Source of the DNA: Hemileia vastatrix
Lineage: Eukaryota > Basidiomycota > Pucciniomycetes > Pucciniales > Zaghouaniaceae
Length of the DNA: 64,000 nt
Assembly (NCBI GenBank): GCA_030280995.1
Contig: JASXTE010000002.1
Coordinates: 16,746,683-16,810,682 of the forward strand
Reading direction: 5' to 3'
The notes beneath the pieces are model-generated. The model was not told the origin of the DNA. It searched no databases and was given only the letters and a program-made list of their open reading frames with translations. Both the position numbers and the translations under genes were made by a program. Within the stretch, counting starts at the first letter, position 1; every line of letters begins with the position of its first letter. Shown here one piece after another: positions 25,250 to 36,904 of the stretch.

Positions 25250-26317
25250 TGTAGAAATATTCTTATAGTTGCCTTGCTGTAAGCAGAATACAGGGGAGTT
25301 GGATAAACCAAAGAAAACCCTTTCCCTTTAAGTTAATAAAGAGTTCACAATTAGCTAAGCTAAAGCCTCTACTTGATATAAAATGACAAATAAACTATTT
25401 AATATTTACAGTGTTGAGATTTAGAATCAGTGTTCTTAGTAATGAGGGAAAGAGATACAGCTGTGAAGCTGTATTTAGAAAAGTTATTTAAAGGATTGAA
25501 TAATATGTTTTTATGAAGCTTTTATTTTTATAAGATTTAGTTTTTAAATTCTAGTCCCAGGTGATGAGGCCTTTAAAATGGTACCCTACAGATTAATATA
25601 TATATGATGTAGAGTGAAAGCTATAAAATGTTGTGTTAAAGTGTTATATTTATAAGGGTATTACAATTTTATAATTTGTTATGTTAACTAATGATGAATG
25701 TTGTTGTTATATAAAATATTTTAGATAGATTGTTATCTCATTTATTATTTCCAGTCTACAGGCATTATATGCATAATATGTCACATTCTTCCTTTTCCCC
25801 AGCTGGAGCATCTCAGAGTTCATATGGAGCTCATAATGACTTCCAGACTCAATTAGTACATCAAAATAATAATAGAAAATATATAAAAATACAGATGATA
25901 GAGCTAAATCTCCTTTATAATCTTATCTAATTTTTGTAGTCTGCGCAGCTCTATTTATCTAGTAAAAAATTATCAAAGTCAAGTAAATCATGAAAAATCA
26001 AAAATAATCAAAAATACTTTATAAAATCATTAAAAATAGAAGAAAAAAGGTAAAAATTCAATGAAAATTTCCAAAGGCTCTTGAGACATCTGACTCTAAT
26101 TTCAATAAACCTTCAGACCTATACTCACATTTTCTGATCATTAACTAATTGTTTATTCTTGAGCTAAAAAATTACCCTTTTTAACCCTTTTATATACTAA
26201 TTTTATTAAATATACACCAGTATAAAGTTAGGTTGGCTTTTCCATTCTCAATAATTGTCTCCAATAAACCCTCTTTTTTATAATCTTTAGTGCCATACTA
26301 AAATTTAGACTTTCACA
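25250..26317 (-). repeat. Family D 5' LTR, minus orientation
   Basis: On the minus strand it starts TGTGAAAGTCTAAATTTTAG and ends GAATATTTCTACA, giving 1,068 bp with TG...CA ends. It aligns with 28,618-29,714 and, in reverse, with 26,318-27,458. Gag of the minus-strand copy follows. Confidence 0.75.
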
Positions 26318-27458
26318 ACAGCACTAAGTTTTACTAAAAGTGGTTTTTTTGGAGCTGATTATTGAGGTTGAAAAAGCCAATCTAATTCTATAATGGTTTA
26401 TATTTAAGGGAATGAGTATTTAAAAGAGTTAAAAAGGGTTAATTTCATGAGTCAAGCTTAAAAAATTAATTAATGGTCAGAAAATGAAAGTATAGGTCTA
26501 AAAGTGTATGGATATTAAATTCTGGAGTCTCAAGAGCCTTTGGAAACTTTTGGGAAATTTTTACTACTTTTCTTTTATTTTTAATAATTTTATAAAGTAT
26601 TTTTTATTATTTATTATTTTTCATAATTTACTTATTTTTAATTATTTCTTGTTAGATGAATAGGGCTGAGAAGACTAAAAAAATTAGGTGGAATTATAAG
26701 GGAGAAGTAGCTCTATCATAATTAATTTTTCTAGATTTTTTATTAATATTTTAAGGTTCTAATTGAGTCCAGAAGGCTATAAAAGCTCCAGAATTCTCTG
26801 GAAGAGCTTCATACAAACTCTGGCAATATTGGAAAAGCTCTGGGATTCTCCAGCTGGGAAAAGGGAAGCACATGAAATACTATCCATATAAAGCCTGTAG
26901 ACTTGAAATTAGAAGGGTATCTAACTTCTCTGGTATCATAAAAACATCAGATGGATCAAACAATAAAACATACATCATAAAAATTAACAACATCATTGCA
27001 TATTAACAGCCTTCATCAATATTTTACATAACAAATTATAAATTGTAATACCCTTATATATCACACTTATACAAAACATTTTATAAACTTAATATAATAA
27101 CTCCTAAATATTAACTTATAGTGTACCATTTTAAAGGTCTCAACTTCAGGGACTTGAATTTAAAAACTAAATCCAATAAAAATAAATGCTTCATAAAAAC
27201 ATATTATTCAATCATTTAAATTACTTTTCTGAATACAGCTTCACTTTTGTATTTATTTCCATCATTATAAAGAAACACAGATTATACATCTCAATTCTGT
27301 CAAGAACCAATAGTTTATTGGTAATTTTATATCAAGTAGAGGTTTTAGCTTTGTTAATTGTGAACTCTTTATTTACTTAAAGGGACAGGGTTTTCTTTGA
27401 TTTATTAAACTCCCTTGGATTCTTCTTACAGCAAGCTGACTGTAAGAGTCTTTCTACA
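26318..27458 (+). repeat. Family D LTR, plus orientation, head-to-head
   Basis: It begins ACAGCACTAAG, lacking about the first 20-25 bp of the LTR, and ends GAGTCTTTCTACA. It has the same TATA box (TATAAAG at 26,887-26,893) as the LTR at 28,618. It abuts the minus-orientation LTR with no spacer. Its right end interrupts a SANT-like gene fragment. No internal retroelement sequence follows, so it is a solo or partial LTR. Confidence 0.7.
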
Positions 27459-27867
27459 ACAGTCTTTGACTTCTCAACTGAGAAGGGGAAAGAGGGAGTA
27501 ATGGGATTTTAAGAACAACTGGGGGAAGGCTTCCTTTGAGAAAATCTATGATGATGAGGCATATTGAAATATTTGAAGATGAAAAGGAGAAGAAACAAAA
27601 AGATGAGATGGGGAGGGGTTTTGAACAGATACAATGAATAGACAAAATGGGAGTGGGAAGCAAGGTAGGAAAGCTGGCACTTCCAGAAAGTTGTCCAAGA
27701 TGTGGTTATGAAATATTAAGGATAAAAATTTCAGATAGAGGTGAAAATTGACACATAAAAGGTCTAATAGCCCAATTATTAGCAAAAATAGTTGCAGAAG
27801 ATAATTTGGGTATAATGATTTTTATCTTCAATTAATTTAATTGTGAATTGGTCAACATTGATACCCC
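27459..27867 (-). pseudogene. SANT-like gene, 5' fragment, with element end
   Basis: On the minus strand the terminus GGGGTATCAATGTTGACC (27,867) leads into an upstream region and an ATG at 27,562. The coding start reads MPHHHRFSQRKPSPSCS, a TAA, then NPITPSFPFSVEKSKT. It matches the start of the gene at 38,146 (MPRHHRSS, stop, RQPSPSCSSN). The family D LTR cuts it off after 104 coding bases. In this copy the Gln codon that is TAA at 38.1 kb is intact, and a different codon is TAA. Confidence 0.6.
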
Positions 27868-27915
27868 TTTAAAAGAAGTAGGGGCTCTGGGCACATAACC
27901 CTATTAATTAAAGGC

Positions 27916-28540
27916 ATCAGATAAATTTAGGACTCAATCAAAAATAGATGTGAAGGACAGAAATGGAAAGTGGGACAAAAATTACTACCTGTTAAGAAAA
28001 TGTGACAGGTAAATTTAGGAATCAAGGGAAAATAGATGTGAAGGATAGAAATGGACAGTGGGACAAAGCTTAAAATAATAATATAAACATGAGTTAGTGC
28101 TTAACTATGCAATAAAGTGAAATAAAGATATATAAGAGAAAGATGGATTCCAAGCTGCTGTAGAGAATGTACATTATCACCTGTTAAGCAAAGGTGACAG
28201 GTAAATTTAGGACTTAAGGGACAATATATATGTAGGACAGAAATGGAAAGTGGGACAAAGATTTAAATAATAATATAAATATGTGCTAGTATTTAACTAC
28301 GCTATAAAGTGAAATAAAGATATATCAGAGAAAGATGGATTCCAAGCTGTTGTAGAGAATACATACATGACAACCTGTTAAGCAAAGGTAACAGGTATAT
28401 TTAGGACTCAAGGGACAATAGATGTAAAGGAGAGAAATTGACCATGGAACAAAGCTTTAAATAATAAGATAAATATGAGTTAGAATTTAACTATGTAATA
28501 AAGTGAAATATATATATAAGAGAAAGATGGATGCCAGTAT
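27916..28540 (+). repeat. ~194-bp tandem repeat, about three copies
   Basis: ACCTGTTAAG(C/A)AAAGGT recurs at 27,986, 28,179 and 28,373. Units share ACAGGTAAATTTAGGA, GAAATGGA-AGTGGGACAAAG, TAAAGTGAAATAAAGATATAT and GAAAGATGGATTCCAAGCTG. A partial unit precedes the first. No coding signal is seen. Confidence 0.8.
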
Positions 28541-28617
28541 GAGGGGGAACTGGCAGCCATATAAATGCTAATCTATCACTAGGTTAGGTTGAAATTTGAT
28601 AAATTTGAATTAAACAA

Positions 28618-29714
28618 TGTGGAAACCTAAAGATTAGTATGGCACAAAGATTTATTTAAGGTGGATATTGGAGTTTTATAAGATTGGGAATCCAAATTAA
28701 TTCTATATAATTTTAATTTTGAAAGAAAGGGAGTTAAAAGTGTTTAAAAAGGGATAATTTTAAAATAAAGGAAGAAATAATCAATTAACAGTAAAGAAAT
28801 GTAAGTATAGGTCTAAAAGTGTATGAAATCAAATGCTATGAGTCTCAAAAGTCTTTAGAAATTTTCTTATAATATTTGCTATTTTACTTATATTTTTAAT
28901 GATTTTATAAAGTATTTCTAATTATTTTGGATTTTTGATAAATTACTTAACTTTAATGATTATTAGCTCAGTGATTAGTGTTACAAAGACTACTAAAATT
29001 GATGAGAGGCTATTCAGATGTAACCCTATCATCAGTAATTTTTGTAGATTTTTATTAGTTTTTTAAGGTTCTAATTGAGTGCAGAACTTCAGAAGAGCTT
29101 CAGAATGCTCTTAATGAGCTCTGTACAGACTCCAGTGATCTCCAGACAAGCTTCAGGATGCTCCAGAAAGGGTAATTAGGGCATGTGACATACTATGCAT
29201 ATAAAGCCTGTAGACTCAAAATTAGATCATCAAAAGGGGACATTCATACAACTAAATATTAACAACTACCATCATTATTTTACATAAAATTTATAAATTG
29301 TAATAACTTTTTAATTATGACACTTTTACATAACATTTTATAAATTTTTCTCAACAACTGATAAATATATAATTATAGGGTACCATTATAAAGGACTCAA
29401 CTTCAGAGACTTGAATTTAAAATATGTTCTCAATAAAAATGAAAGCTTTATAAAAAACATATTATATAATCATTTAAATAACTTTTCAAAGTACAGCTTC
29501 ACTGATGTAGCTCTTTACCTCATTATAAGAACACTGAATCTAAATCACCAGACTGTATAAAGCAATTGTTCAAAAAGTCATTTTATCTTAAGTAGACAAT
29601 TAAGCTTAGTTAATTGTGAACTATTATTTTATTTAAAGGGAAAGGGTTTTCTTCTGTTTATCCAATTCCCTTTGATTCTGCTTACAGCAAGGAAACTGTA
29701 AGAGTCTCTCTACA
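28618..29714 (+). repeat. Family D 5' LTR, plus copy
   Basis: Starts TGTGGAAACCTAAAGATTAG, ends GAGTCTCTCTACA, 1,097 bp. A TATA box (TATAAAG at 29,200-29,206) lies about 510 bp before the end. It is followed by TTGGTGGAACCCAACATG, a candidate primer-binding site at 29,715-29,733, and then the gag region. Confidence 0.75.
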
Positions 29715-29733
29715 TTGGTGGAACCCAACATGA
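29715..29733 (+). other. Candidate primer-binding site, family D (plus)
   Basis: TTGGTGGAACCCAACATG lies directly after the LTR end and contains TGG as its start. The minus-strand copy has TTGGTGGCAGTAAATGG at the same place, so only the first 8 bases are conserved. Confidence 0.35.
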
Positions 29734-29851
29734 GTTTTAGATTTTCTGGATTTTAATCAATTTTACTATGTACTTGGAAATGCTTAGCCTGCAAGAGGCT
29801 TATTTAACAAATGCTTATACTCTTTTAGTTGTTGAATCTTATATTTTTGGG

Positions 29852-32135
29852 ATGTCTTCTGCATCTAGATATGGTGTTTCTTTTCCTTTTATGGAATTGG
29901 TCAGGATTGTATCATGGGATGAGCCCCAGTTTAATGAGAGGAAGTTAAATGGTTTTTTAGTTGGTATGAAGCTGCTGCTTCTGTTAATGGAGCTTCAAAT
30001 TTAGATATGGAGATGGTTGATAGATGGGGTGATAGGTATACTATGGTAGACCTCAACAAAATTGTCAGTGATTGGCAAGCTAAAGGTGGTGTCTCTAATA
30101 TGGTGTACTTTAAAAATTTATGTAGACAGTTTTTGAAATGGTAGAATAAATAGGTCATGAAAATCAGGAAAAGGATTTATTTTGGTCTTCTTTTAGTAGT
30201 GATATTAGGATGAACTTTTTGAAGAAACTGTCTAGGAAGAACAAGATGAAAGATCTGCAAAATGGGGAACAGAAGCTTCCTGCTCTAGAGGTCATTAAAG
30301 AACATATCCAGGCATATTTAAAACTTACGTCTCTGAAAAATATCAAGAATCCTGTACTCAATATGTTAGAAAGGTTAGTGAAGTTTTGGCTGAAAATAAC
30401 AATATAATGGTCAAATATCAAGAGGTAATGAAGGCTCAGATGGGTCAGCTTGCTGCTAAGGTTGAGGGGAATGTAAAAAACAAAATGGTTGATCAATTTT
30501 CTGACTTAACTAAGCAGCTAAAACTATTTGTTCAAGAAACTCAGAAGGCCAATAGGATGCCTGTGGCCTCATCTTATACTTATTCCACTTATCAATATAG
30601 GTGTTATGAGAGGAGAAATTATGATTATAATGGCAATGTTAACTGGTTTTCTGGGAATGGCAATGGCAATTGTGGAAGTAATGGGAATGGTAATGGTTGA
30701 AATGGTAAAAGATGTAGATATGGCAAAACCAGGGTGTGCTCTTATTTTAATAGGAGTGGGAACAGAGCTGGTGACTTTTTCTTTTTGGATAAGGACTTGA
30801 AAGCTGGTAGAGTCAAATTTTATGGAAAATTTTATAAATTCCCTGATGGATCTTTCATCAAACCCATTGATGATTAAGTTCCTTTTGATTTAGATAGGAG
30901 GAATATGATGGCTGAAAGAAGGGCCAGATTTGAGGAATTAAATGATGATCAAGATGATGATGGTAAAGGTGGAAAAAATAATAGCAGTAATGAAGGTGGA
31001 AAAGTAGATAAGGGTAAAGAAAAGGATTTAAGTAAGGCTATTATCACAACTTCATTTGGTTTATTAGAGCTGGGAATGGTTGCTAAGGTAGATGGAAATT
31101 GTATGATTGGGGAATATGATGTGGATTCTGCTAGATGGGAAGCTGATAATAAGGCTAAACATAGCATTCAAAGCCAATTAAGGGTAAAATCAGGCAAGGC
31201 ATAAAGAAAGAATATGGAAAAGAAACATTACTCTAAGGTCAAAATTTAAAGGATGCAGAAGAGGATGGAAAATATGGATCCTACCAGTTTTGGAAATTTG
31301 AATTTGAATTTTTAACCTATGCCTTTTGATGATGAATTGGATTCTGAGGAGGATTTACCTTTAGCATCTCTCCCCAGGCCAAGTTTTAGTGGTCCAACTC
31401 CTATGGAAGGGGTAAGGAGGACCAGTGATGGATCTGGATTAGTGAAAGAGAACTGGTGATGGAGCTAGGGTTATTGTATATGAAGATGTTATTATGGGGG
31501 GTTAAGATTGCAACATGGGTCCTCAAGAGGTGCCCAGGGCCAAGTTTATTAAAAATAATGTTCAATATGAAAGGCCAGTGGTATCTGGTCAAGAAAATTC
31601 TATTGGGATGCTTTTGTGTAAAGTGAATCAACTCCAGATTCCTTTATCTTTGGGAAAATTATTTACAATTAGTCCTGCCCTTGCAGAGATACAGAAGAAG
31701 CATCTGAAAAGTAGATGGGTATCAATAGGAGAGGTGGAATATATTTGTGAAAATGTGGAGAAGTTTAAAGAGGAGGTGTAAACTCATTTTTCTGCTCTTT
31801 TGGGGTATTTAATGGTAACTTTAAATGGTAAAGAGGTGAAGGCCCTGGTGAATTCTGGGTCAAAAATTAATTTAGTTTTTTTACAGCAAAAAAATTTAAT
31901 AGGCTTGCCAATTAAAACTGGTACTGGTGGCAACTTAAGATGCATTGTTTTATATGCAACTGAACTTATGGGGATGGATGTGCATGTCAAATTATGTGTT
32001 GTTCAATTTGTTGGTTGGGTCCACTTTTATGTGGCCAGAGGGCCTGTGAAAACATTTCTTGGTGGGCCATTTTTAATGGATTTTGAAGAAAGTATAGGGT
32101 ATCATTCAGGTATGTGAATTAGTTTAGAAATTACT
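29852..32135 (+). pseudogene. Family D gag-protease, plus copy
   Basis: The start MSSASRYGV matches the start of the minus-strand copy. Following blocks include MVDRWGDRYTMVDLNKIVSD, NGEQKLPALEVIKEHIQAYL, QLAAKVEGNVKNKMVDQFS, a Gly/Asn-rich linker, a degenerate knuckle read CSYFNRSGN, then NMMAERRARFEEL, GMVAKVDGN and EYDVDSAR. The protease-like block reads GYLMVTLNGKEVKALVNSGS, with Asn in place of the catalytic Asp, then GGPFLMDFEESIGYHSGM. Frames shift several times. The match to retroelement sequence ends near 32,340 with no reverse transcriptase and no 3' LTR found. Confidence 0.7.
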
Positions 32136-32973
32136 GGCTATGATATGAGAAGTTTTCATATGTGTTTGGCACCCCCATGAGATGATGGTTTGGAGGCTAG
32201 GCATGGCCTCACTACCATGTGCCATTGTTGTGTGGGCACCAAGAAGAGGGAAATAAAAAGGTCAGCTTCTGTTGAATTAGATAAAAATGATAAGTTTTAA
32301 GATCCCAATTTTTTGGGGTAGAAAGGGCTGATTGCTTTAATGTTGTAATCTCTCCTCAAAAAGAGATCCTGGATTGCAATAGGTCAGCTCACTTGGTGAT
32401 AATACAAGTGGATTCTCAATTATTTTCTGTTGATATTTTATTTTATTGTCATTATGTGATGGAATTTCTATATGTTTATTATCATTATCATATTATTCTA
32501 TTAAGTTTAAAAATAATTCAAGGGAAAAGATGGGATATATTGTGTTGGATGAAAATTGGAAAGGTAATTTGGATAATAGTGGAGAAATGTGTGGTGAATT
32601 ATTTTATGGCCTCCAGCAAGAGGATAAACTGAAATTATCTCATCAAAATCAACAAAAAAATCTTTGTATAATTAATTCACAAAAAAATATACCCCATTTT
32701 TCTGTAGGACACTCCCAATTTTACACACTTCTTATAGTCCCCTCCTCTTGCATCATTTTGCTTTCTGGGCATGTTCCAGAAAAAAAGCTGCTTATTTTCA
32801 GCACATGAACAAGTGGATTCATCCTCTGAACCCTTTAGTAAAATGAATCAAATGTCACTATGACCTTTAATCTATTTGACAGAAGACCTCATGCCTTCAA
32901 TGTCAGGTGTTATGCTGAAAAGACTCTGTGTCTTTTCAGTATGTGACACTGAGGGTGGGTGTGTCAGGAAATG

Positions 32974-33225
32974 GGTTAAATGGATCACAAGTCAAGAAAC
33001 TTGTTTTCCATCTTACACAAGGGTGCCTGGGAGCCTACCCTAGGTCACATTCTGAAAATATGCAGTGTACTTTAAGCATTTGACTTAAGGGTAATGATTT
33101 CAGGCCTTGGGTTAAATAGATCACAAGTGAAGTAACTTGTGATCCATCTCACACAAGGGTAAATGTAGCTAGACACTAGGTCATTTGCTGAAAAGACACA
33201 GCATTGTTTCAGAATATTAGTTGGT
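32974..33225. repeat. Two ~137-bp direct repeats with inverted repeat
   Basis: GGGTTAAAT(G/A)GATCACAAGT starts at about 32,974 and 33,111. Both units contain ACACAAGGGT and end in a CTGAAAA(T/G)A(T/C) block. The second unit has a perfect inverted repeat, GATCACAAGT and ACTTGTGATC, across 6 bp. Confidence 0.6.
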
Positions 33226-33263
33226 GCTTTCTCCCATTACATTTTGTTCCTGTTTTTGCTTCT

Positions 33264-33298
<35 letters not shown>
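33264..33298. repeat. (AT)n microsatellite
   Basis: An uninterrupted AT run occupies 33,271-33,298, with TATATAC before it. Confidence 0.95.
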
Positions 33299-34235
33299 TC
33301 TGATCTCCCCCACTTCTTACTTTTAATTTCTCTTTCTTCTCCTGTCTAACTTCTTGTACATCAGTTTTTCATTATTTCTCTCTTCCCATATTTTTAATGT
33401 CCACCTAATCAAAAAAATAATTAAAAATAAAATGTAGCTTGAGTTTTCAATCAATTATTTCAAAAAAACTAATAATAAAAAGAAAAAAAGAAAAAGAAAA
33501 TATTCTGAGAAATATTAAATTCCCAATTGATTATGTTGATAAAACTGATCAAAATTGAAAAAAGAAAAAAATAAAGAAGAAATGTAAGGAAAAATAGAAA
33601 AATACAGAGAGATGTTTAAACAGCCAGTTAACACTTCTGTAACATTTATAAAATAAAATGATCCTAACAATATCTAAAGTAGTTAAAACTATAAAAAAAA
33701 ATTTTTTTTTAAAGTAAAGGATAAAAATATTTAAAAATTTAAAATATCTAGTTTTGTCTAAATTTTGAATTAATGTCTTTAAAATTTAACAAATTAAAAA
33801 ATTAAAAAAATTTAAATAAGCTAGTTTTGCCAATAATGTTTTGGAGCTTATTTTTGAAAAGGCGAGTCACAGTGGGGGTGCAGAGTTAAATATGAGAGTA
33901 TATGTAGATTGATAGAAGAAGTTTTCAGCTCAAGATAATGGGTAGAAAGAGTTGGAATATTGAAGAAACAGGAAAACAAGAGTGATAAGTTGGGGGGGCA
34001 GAAGGGATTGTAAGTGATTAGATTTGAGGTAGTTTTCCTACCCTTGCATGAAACACCAAAGTTAGGTAAAATAATGGGAAAGTCCTTCTTTCAATTATTC
34101 TAAATGAATTTGAAAATTACTTTAGTCAGACTCACAATCCTTGAGGAAATACTGCAGTCACTACTGAGGTTACTCTGAGGGTAGTCTGGGGGACAAAAAA
34201 ACAACATTCCTACAAGTCGTCTTTTTTTTCACATT

Positions 34236-34473
34236 CACTGCGCAATACGGGGGGCGGACTTGTTAGCAAGTCCTCAACCTTGGACTCAAATTCACCACAG
34301 ATTGAACACACATTGATCTATTAACAAAGGAACCATGAAATCAGGGATGAACACCACTCAGCAGAACAGTTTTTGTGGGTCTTCAAGTAGAGTTCAGTCT
34401 GAGTTCCATCTGAGTTCTGTCTGAGTTCAGGTTGGGGACATGCTAGCAAGTCCAAACCCTATATTGCATGGTG
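34236..34473 (-). mobile_element. MITE-1 copy c (238 bp), inverted
   Basis: Starts CACTGCGCAATACGGGGGG and ends CCCTATATTGCATGGTG. Interior order (GGACTCAAATTCA first, GAGTTCAGTCTGAGTTCC last) is inverted relative to copies a and b, and it is about 23 bp shorter. Its left end keeps CpG sites that are TG/CA in the others. Flanks ATT and TAT do not form a clean duplication. Confidence 0.75.
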
Positions 34474-36580
34474 TATATTCAGGTTTACCCCTCTAAATAG
34501 CCCATATTCATGATTATCCTCCTTATTTTAGGTAATATGCAAGTATTCAATGGATTCACCATACCTTCACATGCATACATTCCTTTTACACATGCATATA
34601 TTTAGTTTGGACAACTTAATCTTCTTTCTTCAATGGAATATCACAGATTTCTGTGTTGGATAAAGGCTAATGGGTCAATGTAGAGGCTTGGGAATGTTAC
34701 TGGGAGCTTGGAAACTTTTTATTTTTCACTATATCTTTTTGGTTTCATATTATTCTCTTTGGATGAGCCATTTTAATTTTTTGATTCATGGGTCACACTT
34801 TTCTCTGTTTCTTCTCTTTATGGTATATTAGTACAATATCATTAATTGTGATACAGGGTCCAAACTGGAGGTCTGGATGATGAAAATTCTTGAAGAAGAT
34901 GTCAAGGGCAGGTGATGAGCCCTCTCACTGCTGTAATTGCCAGGGAGAGCTGGGGAATCATCTGGAAGGAAGGTCTGTGCACTCCAGTGGTTTTTGGTAT
35001 AATTAAAGAGGGATTTGGCCAGTTATTGGACATAATTCACTTACTACAAACTAAAAAAAATATCTTATATAAAAAATGTTTAAAAGCCCTTATAAATTGA
35101 TTTTATCTTTATACTAGCTAAATTATTTTTATTAGTCTATCTTCTACCACCAGCATGCACCAATTTTAATATTTTGGGTTAATAATTGAGTATAACAGTT
35201 TTATAATTCTTTCCCTAAGGTTTAAATCATAAATCATATTTTAATAAGTAGTCTTCCAATTAATAATTACTATCTAATAATACCTATATACTAGCATACA
35301 CTGACAAGAACCATGTAACAGGCCAAAATATAAGAATAACCCAGGATCATCTTTCAAAATATAGAGATAACTCAAAAACAGAATATATGTGTGTTATTCT
35401 TTAAATAAAACACTTAAAAATGGAAAAAATAACCAAAAATAACTTCTACATATGGAGGATCAACAATTGAAATTTAAACACTAATAATAACAATTTTCCC
35501 CATTGAAATTACCACTTAAAAATACCCAATATAGCCTTAAACCCATTAAGAAACCAAAAAAGGAGGTGGAATGTGGGGCAACTGAATGAAAAGTCTTGGA
35601 AGGTGCTCACACAGGTAAATCCTTGACTATATTAGTACATTCAGGAATTTTTAGGCTTGATTATGAATTCTGGCTGTTGATCTTGAGGCTAATGCAACTA
35701 TTAGTGTATATAATGAGGTCAGTGCATGTGTAAAGCAATTAGGACACTAAATAAGTGCCTCTCACCTATTTTAGAGTGATTACACATAAATTGCATGTAA
35801 CCAAGTGATTAATAGGCATGAAATTACTAACATTTAAATTAATGAGGATATACACATGGGATAAATGCAGGCAGCATAAGGCCAGTACACATAAGCTGAT
35901 TCTAGCATGAAAAATCATAAATTTTTAGAAGCCTTAATTTAAGACATTTAAATAGAAAAATCAATTTCTCTGAAAAAGGAAAACTTATCTGTCAAAGCGC
36001 AATTTTAATATAATTAAATTTATGGTGCATATATCCAGTTTTTAAGTGATTTAAAGCATATTTATCAGTTATTTCAACAGAATAATAAAAAAACAGCTTT
36101 AAGACCACTTAAAAATTATTTTGCCTTATTTATAAGGTACTTAAGACTACCTTATGTTATTTACACTTAATATTAAGTATATAAGACCTATAAAGGGTGG
36201 GTATATGTGTGTATTCAAGGTATTCTAATAACATATACTGTAGTATATGACTTATTTCACTTATGTATATATATTTTATACACTTAATTATTGTCCACAT
36301 GCCTAGTGCATGTGTCTAGAATATTGTGTATGCTTATTTCACTCAGTCTTAGGTATATTCAGGCTGACACTTTTTCATCCTCCCATCTCCTGTTTCATCC
36401 CCCATCTCTCTTTCCATTTTTACCCTTCTATTTTTATTTATATAACTCATTGAAAGCAATCTTCTACTGTTAACTTGAATAATTGAGTATTCTCTTAATT
36501 TTCAATTCTGAATTATTATTATTTTACTTCCAACTATTAAGCCAATTTCCAGGAAAATAAATTTTTCAAATTTTATTTTC
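34474..36580. other. AT-rich intergenic DNA
   Basis: No homology-supported gene, RNA or repeat. Short frames here have AT-rich random composition. Confidence 0.35.
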
Positions 36581-36904
36581 TACTAAATCTCTACTGGATA
36601 TACATTTTTATCAAAATTTACAGTTCTTGTGGGGTTGTTTGATGTTTTACCTCTTCCCCAGCCACCAGAACCTGCACATATACAGAAATTTAATGACCAA
36701 TTTTCAAGAATTAACCATGTAGAGCAGATCTGTGACAAGCCAAACAAAGATAATCTCATAGACATATCTGAACTTGAAACTCTGCACAACCCTGTTACTG
36801 AAAAAATTAAAATTAATAACAGGCATCTTCCAGTAAACCTACTTTGTTTCTTGTATTCTCCTTCACTTGGCCAGAAGTGGCTTGCAGCACTGGGCACCTA
36901 ATCT

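Larger units (their letters stand above)
32340..34235. other. Non-coding spacer with minor repeats
   Basis: After the family D copy I see no convincing gene. A frame at 32,446-32,808 has no recognisable domain. The A-rich stretch 33,400-33,860 is low complexity. Confidence 0.35.

Noticed and set aside
32446..32808. 120-codon frame after the family D copy
   Set aside because: No domain, AT-driven composition, no related copy seen in the window.
34236..34473. Target-site duplication for MITE-1 copy c
   Set aside because: Flanking triplets ATT and TAT do not match; other boundary choices did not help.
36629..36901. 90-codon frame MGLFDVLPLPQPPEPAH
   Set aside because: No recognised domain, no promoter or intron context, and an overlapping minus-strand frame of similar length. 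Could be an exon of a transposon gene, but not supportable.
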